From positions 1 to 64,000 of the forward strand of contig FCOH02000005.1 in the NCBI GenBank assembly GCA_001544595.2: a stretch of DNA of 64,000 nucleotides, read 5' to 3'. Under the pieces are notes generated by a model. The model made no database searches and was not told the DNA's origin. It saw nothing but the letters and a program-made list of their open reading frames with translations. The translations under genes and the position numbers were made by a program. This document shows positions 34,869-44,931 of the stretch, one piece after another; the first letter of the stretch is position 1; each line of letters starts with the position of its first letter. This DNA comes from Caballeronia peredens. GTDB taxonomy: Bacteria > Pseudomonadota > Gammaproteobacteria > Burkholderiales > Burkholderiaceae.

Positions 34869-36059
34869 ATGATCATCAATTCGCTGCTCGATACCGACCT
34901 CTACAAGTTCACGATGATGCAGGTCGTGCTGCATCACTTTCCTGCGGCGCATGTCGAATATCGCTTCCGCTGCCGCACGCCGAACGTGGACCTCGTGCCG
35001 TACATCGACGAAATCCGCGACGAAGTGCGTCAGCTCTGCAATCTGCGCTTCAAGGAAGAGGAGCTGGATTACCTCCGGCGCATGCGCTTCATCAAGAGCG
35101 ATTTCATCGACTTCCTCGCGCTGTTTCATCTGAACGAGAAGTCCATCCGCATCGCGCCGTCGGCGAAGAACAACGGCGAGATCGACATCGATATCGTCGG
35201 GCCGTGGCTGCATACGATCCTGTTCGAGATTCCGGTGCTCGCGATCGTCAACGAAGTCTATTTCCGCAACACGCAGCGTAAGCCGGAGTACGAAACCGGC
35301 CGCGAGCGCCTGCGCGACAAGATCAGCCTGCTCGCCACGCCGCCCGAATACTCGGACTGCAAGATCGCCGATTACGGCACGCGCCGGCGCTTTTCGGGGC
35401 AATGGCACGAGGAAGTCGTGCTGACGCTCAAGGAGAAACTCGGCGCGCAGTTCGCCGGCACGAGCAACGTCTATTACGCGATGAAGCACGGCCTGCGGCC
35501 GCTCGGCACGATGGCGCACGAGTACCTTCAGGCATGTCAGGCGCTGGGTCCGCGCCTGCGTGACTCGCAGATCTTCGGCTTCGAAATGTGGGCGAAGGAG
35601 TATCGCGGCGACCTGGGCATCGCGCTGTCGGATGTCTACGGCATGAAAGCGTTCCTGCGCGACTTCGACATGTACTTCTGCAAGCTGTTCGACGGCGCGC
35701 GCCACGATTCCGGCGACCCCTTCGACTGGGGCGAGCGCCTCATCAGGCATTACGAGGAAAATCGCTGCGATCCGCGCACCAAGATTCTGGTCTTTTCCGA
35801 CGCGCTCGACGTGCCCCGGGTGCTGCAACTCTACGAGCGTTTTCGCGGTCGCTGCCAGCTCGCGTTCGGCGTCGGCACGAATCTCACCAACGATCTCGGC
35901 TATCAGCCGCTGCAGATCGTCATCAAGATGGTCCGCTGCAACGGGCAGCCGGTCGCGAAATTGTCGGATTCGCCCGGCAAGAACATGTGCGAAGACCGCG
36001 CCTATCTGGCGTATCTGCGTCAGGTATTCGGCATCGAGCAGCCGGTGGACGAGCTCTGA
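34869..36059 (+). CDS. pncB: Nicotinate phosphoribosyltransferase
   Basis: 396 residues from the ATG at 34869 (a GTG at 34848 is in frame but less likely). Converts nicotinate and PRPP, with ATP, to nicotinate mononucleotide in NAD salvage. The opening [18 protein letters not shown] and [13 protein letters not shown] are hallmarks; the conserved catalytic His is in [12 protein letters not shown] or nearby (not numbered here). Divergent from fdxA. Confidence 0.95.
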   Translation: MIINSLLDTDLYKFTMMQVVLHHFPAAHVEYRFRCRTPNVDLVPYIDEIRDEVRQLCNLRFKEEELDYLRRMRFIKSDFIDFLALFHLNEKSIRIAPSAKNNGEIDIDIVGPWLHTILFEIPVLAIVNEVYFRNTQRKPEYETGRERLRDKISLLATPPEYSDCKIADYGTRRRFSGQWHEEVVLTLKEKLGAQFAGTSNVYYAMKHGLRPLGTMAHEYLQACQALGPRLRDSQIFGFEMWAKEYRGDLGIALSDVYGMKAFLRDFDMYFCKLFDGARHDSGDPFDWGERLIRHYEENRCDPRTKILVFSDALDVPRVLQLYERFRGRCQLAFGVGTNLTNDLGYQPLQIVIKMVRCNGQPVAKLSDSPGKNMCEDRAYLAYLRQVFGIEQPVDEL

Positions 36060-36126
36060 TTCGCGGCTCGTTCATCCGCGCGGCTTGAGGCCGTCCGGCC
36101 GGGCTTCGCGGGTGAACGTCGCTCGC

Positions 36127-36132
36127 TATAAT
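36127..36132 (+). promoter_or_regulatory. -10 box before the LUD-domain gene
   Basis: A perfect TATAAT, 89 bases before the LUD gene start. The expected -35 position reads CTTCGC, a poor match. Confidence 0.4.
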
Positions 36133-36220
36133 CTGCCCGCGCCGTCGACCGACGCGCGGCGCATGCACCGACACACGCACTCAAGCACGCACCCACGCAG
36201 GCATTCACGAGGACGGCACC

Positions 36221-36892
36221 ATGGATACATCGGCCGCGCGCCGCAATATTCTCGCGCGCATTCGCAGCGCGCAAGGCCGCCATGGCGCACCGACGGACGC
36301 CGAACGCGCACAGGCGCAAGCGTATGTGGAGCACCATCCGGCGGGGCCGCGTCCGCCGCTGCCGCACACGCCTGACGAACTCATCGCGCGTTTCACGCTC
36401 GAGGCCGAGCGGCTTTCCACGACCGTCGCCCAAGTCGATACGCTCGCGGATGCGCCCGCCGAAGCCGCGCGCTATCTTCAGTCGCTGAATCTGCCGGTCG
36501 ATGTCGTCGCATGGCCCGCGCTCGCGCATCTGCCCTGGGCCGAAGCGGGCATTCAGGCCGCGTTGCGCAAGCCGGCCGACGCGGATCTCGTCGGCATCAC
36601 GGGCTGCTTTTGCGCCACCGCCGAAACCGGTTCGCTCGTGCTGCTGTCCGGCGCCGACACGCCCGCATCCGGCGCGCTCCTGCCGCAGACGCATGTCGCG
36701 ATCGTGCCGGCGTCGCGCATCGTCGCGGCGCACGAGGACGCCTTCGCGCTCATGCGCGCGGAACGGGGCGAACTGCCGCGCGCGGTCAACTTCGTGTCGG
36801 GGCCGTCGCGTACCGGTGACATCGAGCAGACTATCGTGCTCGGCGCGCACGGGCCGTATCGCGTGCATGTGATCGTGGTGCGCGGAGCCTGA
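36221..36892 (+). CDS. Second LutC/YkgG-like LUD-domain protein
   Basis: 223 residues with the LUD motif GCFCATAETGSLVLLSG (about 128) and the tail SGPSRTGDIEQTIVLGAHG, the same landmarks as LutC. It is longer at the N-terminus and not accompanied by LutA or LutB partners here. It is followed after 5 bases by a Na+/H+ antiporter gene, so the two are probably one operon. It might be a lactate-utilisation paralogue with another partner, or serve another oxidation. Confidence 0.8.
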   Translation: MDTSAARRNILARIRSAQGRHGAPTDAERAQAQAYVEHHPAGPRPPLPHTPDELIARFTLEAERLSTTVAQVDTLADAPAEAARYLQSLNLPVDVVAWPALAHLPWAEAGIQAALRKPADADLVGITGCFCATAETGSLVLLSGADTPASGALLPQTHVAIVPASRIVAAHEDAFALMRAERGELPRAVNFVSGPSRTGDIEQTIVLGAHGPYRVHVIVVRGA

Positions 36893-36897
36893 CGCCG

Positions 36898-38310
36898 ATG
36901 CGGCGGATCGTCTCCGGCGCCATGTTCGCCGCGCAGGCGCTGGTCGCGGCGCCAGCCACGGCGGCGACACTCGACGGCACGAAGCTTTCGGCCGCGTGGG
37001 GCATTCCGTTCGCCGGCGTGCTGCTGTCCATCGCCGTTTTTCCGCTGGTCGCGCCGAAGCTCTGGCATCACCATTTCGGCAAGATCGCGGCTGCGTGGGC
37101 GCTCGCGTTCCTCGTGCCGTTCGCGTTCGCCTTCGGCGTCGGCACGGCGGGCGGCGTGCTGGTTCACGCGATGCTCGAAGAATACATACCGTTCATCGTT
37201 CTGCTCGCGGCGCTCTTCACGGTCGCGGGCGGCATCTGCGTGCGCGGCAATCTGCACGGCTCGCCGCGCCTCAATACCGGCATCCTCGCGCTGGGCGCCG
37301 GGCTCGCGAGCATCATGGGCACGACGGGCGCGGCCATGCTGCTGATCCGTCCGCTTCTGCGCGCCAACGACAATCGCAAGCACGCGGTGCATGTCGTCGT
37401 GTTCTTCATTTTTCTCGTCGCGAACGCGGGCGGCTCGCTCACGCCGCTCGGCGATCCGCCGCTGTTCCTGGGCTTTCTGAACGGCGTCGGCTTCTTCTGG
37501 ACGACGGTGCATCTCGCCTGGCCGATGCTCTTCGTCTGCGCCGTGCTGCTCGCGCTGTTCTATCTGCTCGACAGTTACTACTGGCGCAGGCACGACGCGA
37601 GGCGCGCCTTTCTCGACCCGACGCCGGACACGCCCGCGCTCGGCATCGACGGCAAGATCAACTTCGCGCTGCTCGGAGTCATCGTCGGGCTGGTGCTGAT
37701 GAGCGGCATCTGGAAGCCGGGCATCGCGTTCGATGTATTCGGCACGCAGGTGCAATTGCAGAATCTGGTGCGCGACGTCCTGCTGGTCGCGGTGCTGCTC
37801 GCCTCGCTCGCGTTCACGCCAAAAAGCGCGCGCGCCGGCAATGCGTTCGACTGGGCGCCCATCGAGGAAGTCGCGAAACTCTTCGCGGCGATCTTCGTGA
37901 CTATCGCGCCGGTCATCACCGTGCTGCGCGCGGGCGAGGCGGGCGCGTTCGCCGGCATCGTGCACGCGGTGTCCGATGCACAAGGCAAGCCGGTCGACAT
38001 CGCCTACTTCTGGGCGACGGGCCTGCTTTCGTCGTTTCTCGACAACGCGCCGACCTATCTTGTGTTCTTCAATCTCGCGGGCGGCGACGCCCGCACGCTC
38101 ATGACCACCGACGCCACGACGCTCGCCGCCATCTCCGCGGGCGCGGTCTTCATGGGCGCGAACACGTATATCGGCAACGCGCCGAATTTCATGGTGAAGG
38201 CGATCGCCGAATCGCGCGGCATGCGCATGCCGGGATTCTTCGGCTATATGGCGTGGTCGGGCATCGTGCTGCTGCCGCTTTTCGCCGTTCTGGGCTGGCT
38301 ATTTTTCTAG
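36898..38310 (+). CDS. Sodium:proton antiporter (NhaD/ion-transporter superfamily)
   Basis: 470 residues, about twelve hydrophobic segments. An N-terminal segment ends in PATAA and may be a signal or first helix. Conserved patches ANAGGSLTPLGDPPLFLGFL and SSFLDNAPTYLVFFNLAG, and MGANTYIGNAPNFMVKAIAE, are those of NhaD-type antiporters and related ArsB/NhaD proteins. Expected to exchange Na+ for H+ at the inner membrane. It is second in a run LUD-antiporter-dehydrogenase-rmuC with small gaps. Confidence 0.82.
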   Translation: MRRIVSGAMFAAQALVAAPATAATLDGTKLSAAWGIPFAGVLLSIAVFPLVAPKLWHHHFGKIAAAWALAFLVPFAFAFGVGTAGGVLVHAMLEEYIPFIVLLAALFTVAGGICVRGNLHGSPRLNTGILALGAGLASIMGTTGAAMLLIRPLLRANDNRKHAVHVVVFFIFLVANAGGSLTPLGDPPLFLGFLNGVGFFWTTVHLAWPMLFVCAVLLALFYLLDSYYWRRHDARRAFLDPTPDTPALGIDGKINFALLGVIVGLVLMSGIWKPGIAFDVFGTQVQLQNLVRDVLLVAVLLASLAFTPKSARAGNAFDWAPIEEVAKLFAAIFVTIAPVITVLRAGEAGAFAGIVHAVSDAQGKPVDIAYFWATGLLSSFLDNAPTYLVFFNLAGGDARTLMTTDATTLAAISAGAVFMGANTYIGNAPNFMVKAIAESRGMRMPGFFGYMAWSGIVLLPLFAVLGWLFF

Positions 38311-38319
38311 GAGCATTCG

Positions 38320-39300
38320 ATGAAGAAGGTACTTGTCGCGCGTCCCACCTTTCCCGATGTGATCGAGCGCCTGAAACAGTATTTCGATGTCGACGTGAAC
38401 CTGGGCGACGTGCTCCCGCAGGAAGAATTCGCGCGCCGTCTCGCCGATCGTGACGGCGCGTTCACCGCGGGCGAGTGGGTCGGCGAGAAGGAACTGGCGG
38501 GCGCGCCGAACCTGAAGGTCGTCGCGAACATGGCGGTCGGCTACAACAACTTCGACATGCAGGCGTTCGATGCGCACAAGGTGCTCGGCACCAACACGCC
38601 GAACGTGCTGAACGAAACCACGGCCGATTTCGGCTGGGCGCTGATGATGGCGGCGGCGCGCCGTATCACCGAGTCCGAGCATTATCTGCGCGCGGGCAAG
38701 TGGCAGAAGTGGTCGTTCGATTCGTTTCTCGGCGCGGACGTGTACGGCTCGACGCTCGGCGTGATCGGCATGGGGCGCATCGGCCAGGCGCTGGCGCGCC
38801 GGGCGAGCGGCTTCGGCATGCGCGTGATGTATCACAACCGCTCGCGCGTGGCGCCGGCGATCGAAGCCGAACTCAATGCCGAGTACGCGTCGAAGGAAGA
38901 TCTGCTGAGGCGCGCGGATCACGTCGTGCTCGTCGTGCCGTATTCGAAGGAAAGCCATCACACGATCGGCGCGGCCGAACTCGCGCTGATGAAGCCGACG
39001 GCGACGCTCACCAATATCGCGCGCGGCGGCATCGTCGACGACGCGGCGTTGATCGTCGCGTTGCGCGAGAAACGCATCGCGGCCGCGGGCATCGACGTGT
39101 TCGAGGGCGAGCCGAATTTGAACCGCGATTTCCTCGCGCTCGACAACGTCGTGCTGACGCCGCACATCGCGAGCGCGACCGAAGCCACGCGCCGCGCGAT
39201 GGCCAATCTCGCGGCCGACAATCTCATCGCGGGACTCGGGGAAGGGCCGCGCGCCGGCAATCCGCCGAATCCCATCAACCCGGACGTGCTGAAGAAATGA
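38320..39300 (+). CDS. D-2-hydroxyacid dehydrogenase (GhrB-like)
   Basis: 326 residues. Rossmann motif GVIGMGRIGQALARRA (about 147), NIARGGIVDD (about 228), FEGEPNLN with the catalytic Glu, and LTPHIASAT with the catalytic His (about 286). Family members reduce glyoxylate, hydroxypyruvate or 2-ketogluconate with NAD(P)H; which one is not decidable here. Its stop overlaps the rmuC start as ATGA. Confidence 0.88.
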   Translation: MKKVLVARPTFPDVIERLKQYFDVDVNLGDVLPQEEFARRLADRDGAFTAGEWVGEKELAGAPNLKVVANMAVGYNNFDMQAFDAHKVLGTNTPNVLNETTADFGWALMMAAARRITESEHYLRAGKWQKWSFDSFLGADVYGSTLGVIGMGRIGQALARRASGFGMRVMYHNRSRVAPAIEAELNAEYASKEDLLRRADHVVLVVPYSKESHHTIGAAELALMKPTATLTNIARGGIVDDAALIVALREKRIAAAGIDVFEGEPNLNRDFLALDNVVLTPHIASATEATRRAMANLAADNLIAGLGEGPRAGNPPNPINPDVLKK

Positions 39301-40745
39301 CGGAACTGCTGGTTGGCGCGGTCGCCGTGCTGGCGCTCGCGCTGGTGGCGGCGCTCGTTGCGCTCGTCATGTCGATCCGGCGCGGCTCGAACGCGGACAT
39401 CGACGGGGAATTCGAAGCGCTCACGGACCGCGTCAACGACATGGGCGAGGCGCACGCGCGCGCGCAGGAGCGGCTCGAACGCGGCCTGCGCGGCGATATC
39501 GCGGAGAGCGCGCGCGTGTCGCGCATGGAATCGCAAAGCGGCTTCACGCAGTTCCATCAGACGCTCGCGACGCAACTGGCGAGCACATCGAGCGTGCAGA
39601 ACGCGCAGTTCGACGCGCTCGCGCAGCAACTCGCGCAACAGAGTCAGCAGGCGCGAGAGGATCAGGGCAACGCGCTCAAGCGCTTCGCCGATTCCGTGTC
39701 GCTGCATCTCGCGCAGTTGTCGGAGTCGAACGAGCGGCGTCTGGGCGAAGTGCGCGCGACGCTCGAAGCACGTCTGAAGGACATCGAAGCGAACAACGCG
39801 ACGAAGCTCGACGAAATGCGCCGCACCGTCGACGAGAAGCTGCACGCGACGCTCGAACAGCGGCTCGGCGAATCGTTCAAGCTCGTGTCGGACCGGCTGG
39901 AGCAGGTGCATCGCGGGCTCGGTGAAATGCAGACGCTCGCGGCGGGCGTCGGCGACCTGAAGAAAGTGCTGACCAACGTCAAGACGCGCGGCATCTGGGG
40001 CGAAGTGCAGCTGGAATCGCTGCTCGAACAACTGCTCACGCCCGATCAATACGCGAAGAACGTCGCGACCATTCCGAAGAGCAATGAACGTGTCGAGTTC
40101 GCGATCAAGCTGCCCGGCCGGCACGATGCGCCCGGCGCGCCGGGCGATGCGGCCACGCCCGTGTGGCTGCCCATCGACGCGAAGTTTCCGCGTGAAGACT
40201 ACGAGCGCCTGATCGACGCGCAGGAGCGCGCCGACGTGGCGGCGGTCGAGGACGCGTCGCGCGCGCTCGAAGGCCGCTTGCGCGCGGAGGCGAAATCGAT
40301 CTCGCAGAAGTACGTCGCGCCGCCGCACACCACCGACTTCGCGCTGCTGTTCCTGCCGACCGAAGGGCTCTACGCGGAGGTGCTGCGCCGTCCGGGTCTG
40401 AGCGATTCGCTGCAGCGCGAGTACCGCGTGAGCATCGCGGGGCCGACTACGCTCACCGCGCTGCTCAACAGTCTGCAGATGGGCTTTCGCACGCTCGCCA
40501 TCGAAAAACGTTCGAGCGAAGTGTGGCAGGTGCTCGGCGCGGTGAAGACCGAGTTCGGCAAGTTCGGTGAAGTGCTCGCGAGAACGAAGTCGCAGCTCGA
40601 AACGGTCACGCGCTCGATCGAAGCGGCGCAGACCCGCACGCGGCAAATGGACAAGCGCCTGCGCGATGTCGAGGCGCTGCCGGGAGAACAGGCGGCGGGA
40701 TTGCTGGGAAGTGCGTCATCGCCCGAGAGCGACGACGACATCTGA
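39297..40745 (+). CDS. rmuC: DNA recombination protein RmuC
   Basis: 482 residues. An N-terminal membrane segment (about 4-26) is followed by a long coiled-coil region (about 40-200) and the RmuC nuclease-like core: KTRGIWGEVQLESLLEQLLTPDQY, LPIDAKFPREDYERL and FLPTEGLYAEVLRRPGL. RmuC limits inversions at short inverted repeats. Start overlaps the preceding dehydrogenase stop. Confidence 0.92.
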   Translation: MTELLVGAVAVLALALVAALVALVMSIRRGSNADIDGEFEALTDRVNDMGEAHARAQERLERGLRGDIAESARVSRMESQSGFTQFHQTLATQLASTSSVQNAQFDALAQQLAQQSQQAREDQGNALKRFADSVSLHLAQLSESNERRLGEVRATLEARLKDIEANNATKLDEMRRTVDEKLHATLEQRLGESFKLVSDRLEQVHRGLGEMQTLAAGVGDLKKVLTNVKTRGIWGEVQLESLLEQLLTPDQYAKNVATIPKSNERVEFAIKLPGRHDAPGAPGDAATPVWLPIDAKFPREDYERLIDAQERADVAAVEDASRALEGRLRAEAKSISQKYVAPPHTTDFALLFLPTEGLYAEVLRRPGLSDSLQREYRVSIAGPTTLTALLNSLQMGFRTLAIEKRSSEVWQVLGAVKTEFGKFGEVLARTKSQLETVTRSIEAAQTRTRQMDKRLRDVEALPGEQAAGLLGSASSPESDDDI

Positions 40746-40746
40746 T

Positions 40747-41238
40747 TCAGCCGGCGAGGCGTTCCAGCGGCTCGCCGGTCACGCGCACGATGCGCCAGTC
40801 GGGCAGCACGGTCGCGCCCATCTTCTCGTAGAAATCGATGGCGTTCTGATTCCAGTCGAGCACCGACCACTCGAAGCGGCCGCACTGGCGCTCGACGGCC
40901 AGCTCCGCGAGCTTCTTGAGCATCAGCGTGCCCAGACCGCTGCCGCGCATCGACGGACGGACATAGAGGTCTTCCAGATACAGGCCGCGCTTGCCGAGGA
41001 AGGTCGAGAAGTTCTGGAAGAACAGCGCATAGCTGACGACTTCGCCGTCCTGCTCGGCGACGAGCGCTTCGGCGGCCGGGCGCGCGCCGAAGAGCGCGTC
41101 GTGCACGCCTTGCTCCGTCGCGACGAACAGATGCGTGAGCTTCTCGAACTCGGCGAGCTCGTACATCAGCGCGAAGATCGCGGGGATGTCCGCGGGCGTG
41201 GCCGGTCGGATCGCGGCAACCGCTGCGGCGCCGCTCAC
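40747..41238 (-). CDS. GNAT-family N-acetyltransferase
   Basis: 163 residues from a GTG at 41238 that overlaps the preceding gene's stop as GTGA, with GGAGGA just upstream. GNAT motifs: LYLEDLYVRPSMRGSGLGTLMLKKLAELA (acetyl-CoA pyrophosphate loop) and WNQNAIDFYEKMGA. Members acetylate amines such as diamines or amino groups on proteins; the substrate here is unknown. Convergent with rmuC. Confidence 0.88.
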   Translation of the reverse strand: MSGAAAVAAIRPATPADIPAIFALMYELAEFEKLTHLFVATEQGVHDALFGARPAAEALVAEQDGEVVSYALFFQNFSTFLGKRGLYLEDLYVRPSMRGSGLGTLMLKKLAELAVERQCGRFEWSVLDWNQNAIDFYEKMGATVLPDWRIVRVTGEPLERLAG

Positions 41239-41510
41239 GCTTCCTCCGGCGCGTCGGACAACACGATCTCGATGCCGCCGAAACGCGACGCCACCCAGTT
41301 GTACGCGTGGCACGCGATCCACAGCAGGATGAAGCCGAGAATCGCGTTGAGCAGCAGCGCGCTCGTGACCGTGCTCACTTCCACCGAGCCGTAGCGCACG
41401 AACGCGACGACCACGCCGAGCAGCACGATCGGCACGCTGAAAGTCAGATACACGAGGATCAGCGCCTTGGCGGTCTGTCCTGGTGCGATGGATGTGATCT
41501 GCTTTTTCAT
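41235..41510 (-). CDS. Small two-pass membrane protein of unknown function
   Basis: 91 residues with two hydrophobic segments (about 16-38 and 48-68) and a soluble acidic C-terminus ending APEEA. Coupled by overlap to the downstream acetyltransferase. I do not recognise the family. Confidence 0.65.
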   Translation of the reverse strand: MKKQITSIAPGQTAKALILVYLTFSVPIVLLGVVVAFVRYGSVEVSTVTSALLLNAILGFILLWIACHAYNWVASRFGGIEIVLSDAPEEA

Positions 41511-41573
41511 GGAAGGAAGCCCCGTCTATCGATGTAGGAATGTGTGGTTCGGCGGCGCCGCGTCGTGCGCCCG

Positions 41574-42878
41574 TCAGATCAGGCCGTCGAAGGGCACGAT
41601 CTCGACGTCGTCGCCGGCGTCTATGTCGCCGCGCGCGTGTTCCAGGACGATGAAGCAGTTCGCTTCGCTCATCGAACTGAGCACGCCGGATCCCTGTGAG
41701 CCGGTCGTGACGACGCTCCAGCGCCCGTCGGCGTCGCGCGTGGCGATGCCGCGCTGGAACTCGGTGCGGCCCGCGCGCTTTTTCATCGGGCCGGCGGCGC
41801 TCGCGCGGATCGCCGTGAGCGGCTGGCGCGCCGCGCCCGACATCGCCAGCAGCGCCTCGCGCACGATGAAGTAGAAGGTCGCCATCACGGCGACCGGGTT
41901 GCCCGGCAAGCCGAAGAAGAGCGCCGGCTTGCCCGCGCCCGGACGCGCGCCCGACCACAGGCGGCCGAACGCGAGCGGCCGGCCGGGGCGCATCGCGATT
42001 TTCCAGAACGCGACGTCGCCGAGCGAACTCATCAGCTCGCGCGTGAAATCGGCGTCACCGACCGACACGCCGCCCGAGCTGATCACGACATCCGCGCGGC
42101 CGGTCGCTTCGCGCAGCGCCTTTTCGAGCGATGCACGGTCGTCGCGCACGATGCCGAGGTCGATCGTCTCGACGCCCAGGCGTCTGAGCATCGCGAAGAG
42201 CGTGTAGCGGTTGCTGTCGTAGACGCTGCCCGGACTCAACGCTTCGCCGACCGAACGCAACTCGTCGCCCGTCGAGAAAAACGCCACGACGAGGCGCTTG
42301 CGCACCGCAACGTAGCCGATGCCGAGCGACGCGAGCAAGCCGAGATCGGACGCGCGCACGATGCGCCCGGCGAGCAACGCGGGCCTGCCTTTCGCGAGAT
42401 CCTCGCCGGACAGGCGGCGGTTCTGGCCCGCGCGGATTTTTGCAGCCGGAAAGCGGATCGTGTCGCCCTCGCGCGTGACGAGTTCCTGCGGAATCACCGT
42501 GTCGCAACCGGCGGGCATCAGCGCGCCCGTCATGATGCGCACGCACTCGGCGGCGCCCGGCGTGGCCTCGAAGGGCCGCCCGGCGAACGCCGTGCCCGCG
42601 ACGGAGAGATCGATCGAATCGACGCCGCGTGCGAGCGCCGCGCCGGCGAACGCGTAGCCGTCCATGGCGGAGTTATCGAAGGCGGGTACGTCGATGGGCG
42701 AGACCACGTCTTCGGCGAGCACGCGGCCGAGCGCATCGTGCAGGCTCGCGCGTTCCGCCTGCGCGTCGGACGGACGCGGCATCGCCCACTGGCGCACGAT
42801 TTCCTGCGCCGCCTCGACAGGCAGCGCATTCGGATCGTACTGAGCGACGCAAGCGGAAAAATCCTTGGGCGTGGTCAT
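41574..42878 (-). CDS. moeA: Molybdopterin molybdenumtransferase
   Basis: 434 residues. Inserts molybdate into adenylylated molybdopterin, the last step to molybdenum cofactor. Landmarks: DVPAFDNSAMDGYAF, the MoCF-binding stretch STGDELRSVGEALSPGSVYDSN and SSGGVSVGDADF. Upstream on the same strand are mobA and moaA, forming a cofactor cluster with gaps of 72 and 16 bases. Confidence 0.95.
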   Translation of the reverse strand: MTTPKDFSACVAQYDPNALPVEAAQEIVRQWAMPRPSDAQAERASLHDALGRVLAEDVVSPIDVPAFDNSAMDGYAFAGAALARGVDSIDLSVAGTAFAGRPFEATPGAAECVRIMTGALMPAGCDTVIPQELVTREGDTIRFPAAKIRAGQNRRLSGEDLAKGRPALLAGRIVRASDLGLLASLGIGYVAVRKRLVVAFFSTGDELRSVGEALSPGSVYDSNRYTLFAMLRRLGVETIDLGIVRDDRASLEKALREATGRADVVISSGGVSVGDADFTRELMSSLGDVAFWKIAMRPGRPLAFGRLWSGARPGAGKPALFFGLPGNPVAVMATFYFIVREALLAMSGAARQPLTAIRASAAGPMKKRAGRTEFQRGIATRDADGRWSVVTTGSQGSGVLSSMSEANCFIVLEHARGDIDAGDDVEIVPFDGLI

Positions 42879-42950
42879 GAATCGGAGTGGATCGCGCGCT
42901 GATTGGGCGATGAAGCGGCCCCGCGCCGTGAGGTGGTCGAACGCGCCTGT

Positions 42951-43580
42951 CTAGCGGCGTTCCAGATCGGCCAGTTGCTGCAAATCATTGATATTGTAAA
43001 ACGCGCGTACATCGTGAAATTGCACTTCCGCCGCCGTGTGGCGCGCGTACCACGCGCGAACCTTGCGCTCGCCGGCGTCCAGCCAGGCATCGAGATCGTC
43101 GGCGAGCGACGCCCGCACGAGCGCGAAAACCGGATGCGCCATCACTTCGCCCGACGCTTCGACCGTCGCCGCATACGCGATGTCGACGCGTTGTTCCTCC
43201 AGCGCGCGCATCAGCGCGGCGCCGAGATGTTCGTCGACGAAAGGGGCATCGCAGGGCGCCGTCAACACGAACTCCGTGGTCGCGGCGCGCAGGCCGGCTG
43301 CGATTCCGGCGAGCGGCCCGGGATAATCGGCGCGCGCATCCGCGACGACGCGGCCGCCGAACGGCGCGCTCAGACGCTCATAGTCGCCGATGGAGCGGTT
43401 GGCGCTGATCAGCATCGCGCCGGCCTGAGGCGCGAGACGCCGCATCGCGTGCAGCGCGAGCGGCTCGCCGTGAAACGGCTGCATGCCCTTGTCGACGCCG
43501 CCCATGCGCGAGCCGCGGCCGCCCGCGAGCACGAGCGCCGTGACGTCGGAAGTCGATCGGGCGATGGAAGCGGTCTGCAC
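42951..43580 (-). CDS. mobA: Molybdenum cofactor guanylyltransferase
   Basis: 209 residues. The GTP-binding motif LAGGRGSRMGGVDKGMQ opens the nucleotidyltransferase fold, with PCDAPFVD contributing the metal-binding Asp. Converts Mo-MPT to the guanine dinucleotide form needed by DMSO-reductase-type enzymes. A start further in (near codon 12) is possible. Confidence 0.93.
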   Translation of the reverse strand: MQTASIARSTSDVTALVLAGGRGSRMGGVDKGMQPFHGEPLALHAMRRLAPQAGAMLISANRSIGDYERLSAPFGGRVVADARADYPGPLAGIAAGLRAATTEFVLTAPCDAPFVDEHLGAALMRALEEQRVDIAYAATVEASGEVMAHPVFALVRASLADDLDAWLDAGERKVRAWYARHTAAEVQFHDVRAFYNINDLQQLADLERR

Positions 43581-43596
43581 GCGCGACTCGGTGGCA

Positions 43597-44703
43597 TCAG
43601 CCGCCGATGTACGACATCTCGACGCGCGGCGCGTCCTCGCGCGCCTGCGCCGACGCGCTGCCGCGCAACTGCGAGTAGCGGTCGCCGCGCGCTTCCCAGA
43701 TGCGGGCGAGGGCGGTCGCGACGTCGTCGTCGCTCGCGCCGCTGCGAATCAGGCCGCGCAGGTCGTGCCCGCCCACCGCGAAGAGACACAGATAGAGCTT
43801 GCCTTCCGTCGAGAGACGGGCGCGCGTGCACGAGCCGCAAAACGCGCGCGTCACGCTGGAGATCACGCCGATTTCGCCGCCGCCGTCCTGGTAGCCCCAG
43901 CGCTGCGCGGTTTCGGCGGCCGTGTGCGCTTCGAGCGCCTCGAGCGGGAAATGCGCATCGATGCGCTCCACTACTTGCGCCGACGGCAGCACTTCGCTCA
44001 TGTTCCAACCGTTCGACGCGCCGACGTCCATATATTCGATGAAGCGCAGAACGGCGCCGCTGCCTTTGAAGTGGCGCGCCATCGGCACGATTTCCTGATC
44101 GTTCGTGCCGCGCTTGACGACCATGTTCACCTTGAGCGGCGCGAGTCCGACGGCCTGCGCGGCCTCGATGCCCGCGAGCACGTCGCCGACGGCGAAATCG
44201 GCGTCGTTCATGCGGCGAAAGAGTGCGTCGTCGAGCGCGTCCAGACTGACCGTGACGCGCGAAAGGCCCGCGTCCTTCAGCGCCCGGGCCTTGCGCGCGA
44301 GCAGCGAGCCGTTGGTGGTGAGCGTGACGTCGAGCGGACGGCCTTCGGGCGTGTGCATGAGCGCGAGCCGCTCGATCAGATATTCGATGTTCTTGCGCAG
44401 GAGCGGCTCGCCGCCGGTGAGCCGGATTTTCTCCACGCCATGCGCGACGAACACGCGCGCCAGCCGCTCGATTTCCTCGAACGAGAGCAGGGCGGCGTGC
44501 GGCAGAAACTGATAGTGCTTGTCGAACACTTCGCGCGGCATGCAGTACACGCAGCGGAAATTGCAACGATCCGTCACCGAGATGCGCAGATCGCGCAGCG
44601 GGCGCGCGAGCGTATCCACGAGCGTTCCGGACGGCGACGACGCCGCGCCGGAAAAATCCGGAATCGCGCTGATGTCGGCCACGGGAATGATGCGTCGGGA
44701 CAT
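43597..44703 (-). CDS. moaA: GTP 3',8-cyclase MoaA
   Basis: 368 residues from the ATG at 44703; an upstream ATG at 44763 lacks a ribosome site. The radical-SAM motif CNFRCVYC binds the first 4Fe-4S cluster, a C-terminal set ([10 protein letters not shown]) the second, and the protein ends in the conserved Gly-Gly. Catalyses the first step of molybdopterin synthesis from GTP. Convergent-free, leads the moaA-mobA-moeA cluster. Confidence 0.95.
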   Translation of the reverse strand: MSRRIIPVADISAIPDFSGAASSPSGTLVDTLARPLRDLRISVTDRCNFRCVYCMPREVFDKHYQFLPHAALLSFEEIERLARVFVAHGVEKIRLTGGEPLLRKNIEYLIERLALMHTPEGRPLDVTLTTNGSLLARKARALKDAGLSRVTVSLDALDDALFRRMNDADFAVGDVLAGIEAAQAVGLAPLKVNMVVKRGTNDQEIVPMARHFKGSGAVLRFIEYMDVGASNGWNMSEVLPSAQVVERIDAHFPLEALEAHTAAETAQRWGYQDGGGEIGVISSVTRAFCGSCTRARLSTEGKLYLCLFAVGGHDLRGLIRSGASDDDVATALARIWEARGDRYSQLRGSASAQAREDAPRVEMSYIGG

Positions 44704-44846
44704 GTTGACTCGCAGAGACCTGGCCGCTCGGGCCTTGTTCGAATAATTTGACGACTGTCTCATTTTAGCGGAACCGGACGCTCGAAGGCGCGGGGCCCCG
44801 TCGCCGGGGCGTCCCGGTTTTCCCGCATTTACGCGTGAAAGCGCGC

Positions 44847-44883
44847 AAAAAAAAACGCCACCGACGCGAGTCGGTGGCGTTTT
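44847..44883. terminator. Strong terminator between rne and moaA
   Basis: A 12-bp stem AACGCCACCGAC/GTCGGTGGCGTT with a GCGA loop. The minus strand has a nine-T tail after it, serving rne; the plus strand has four T. Confidence 0.88.
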
Positions 44884-44931
44884 CGAAGCATCTGCCGTTC
44901 ACGGACCGAAATCCATGCCGGCGCGACACGC

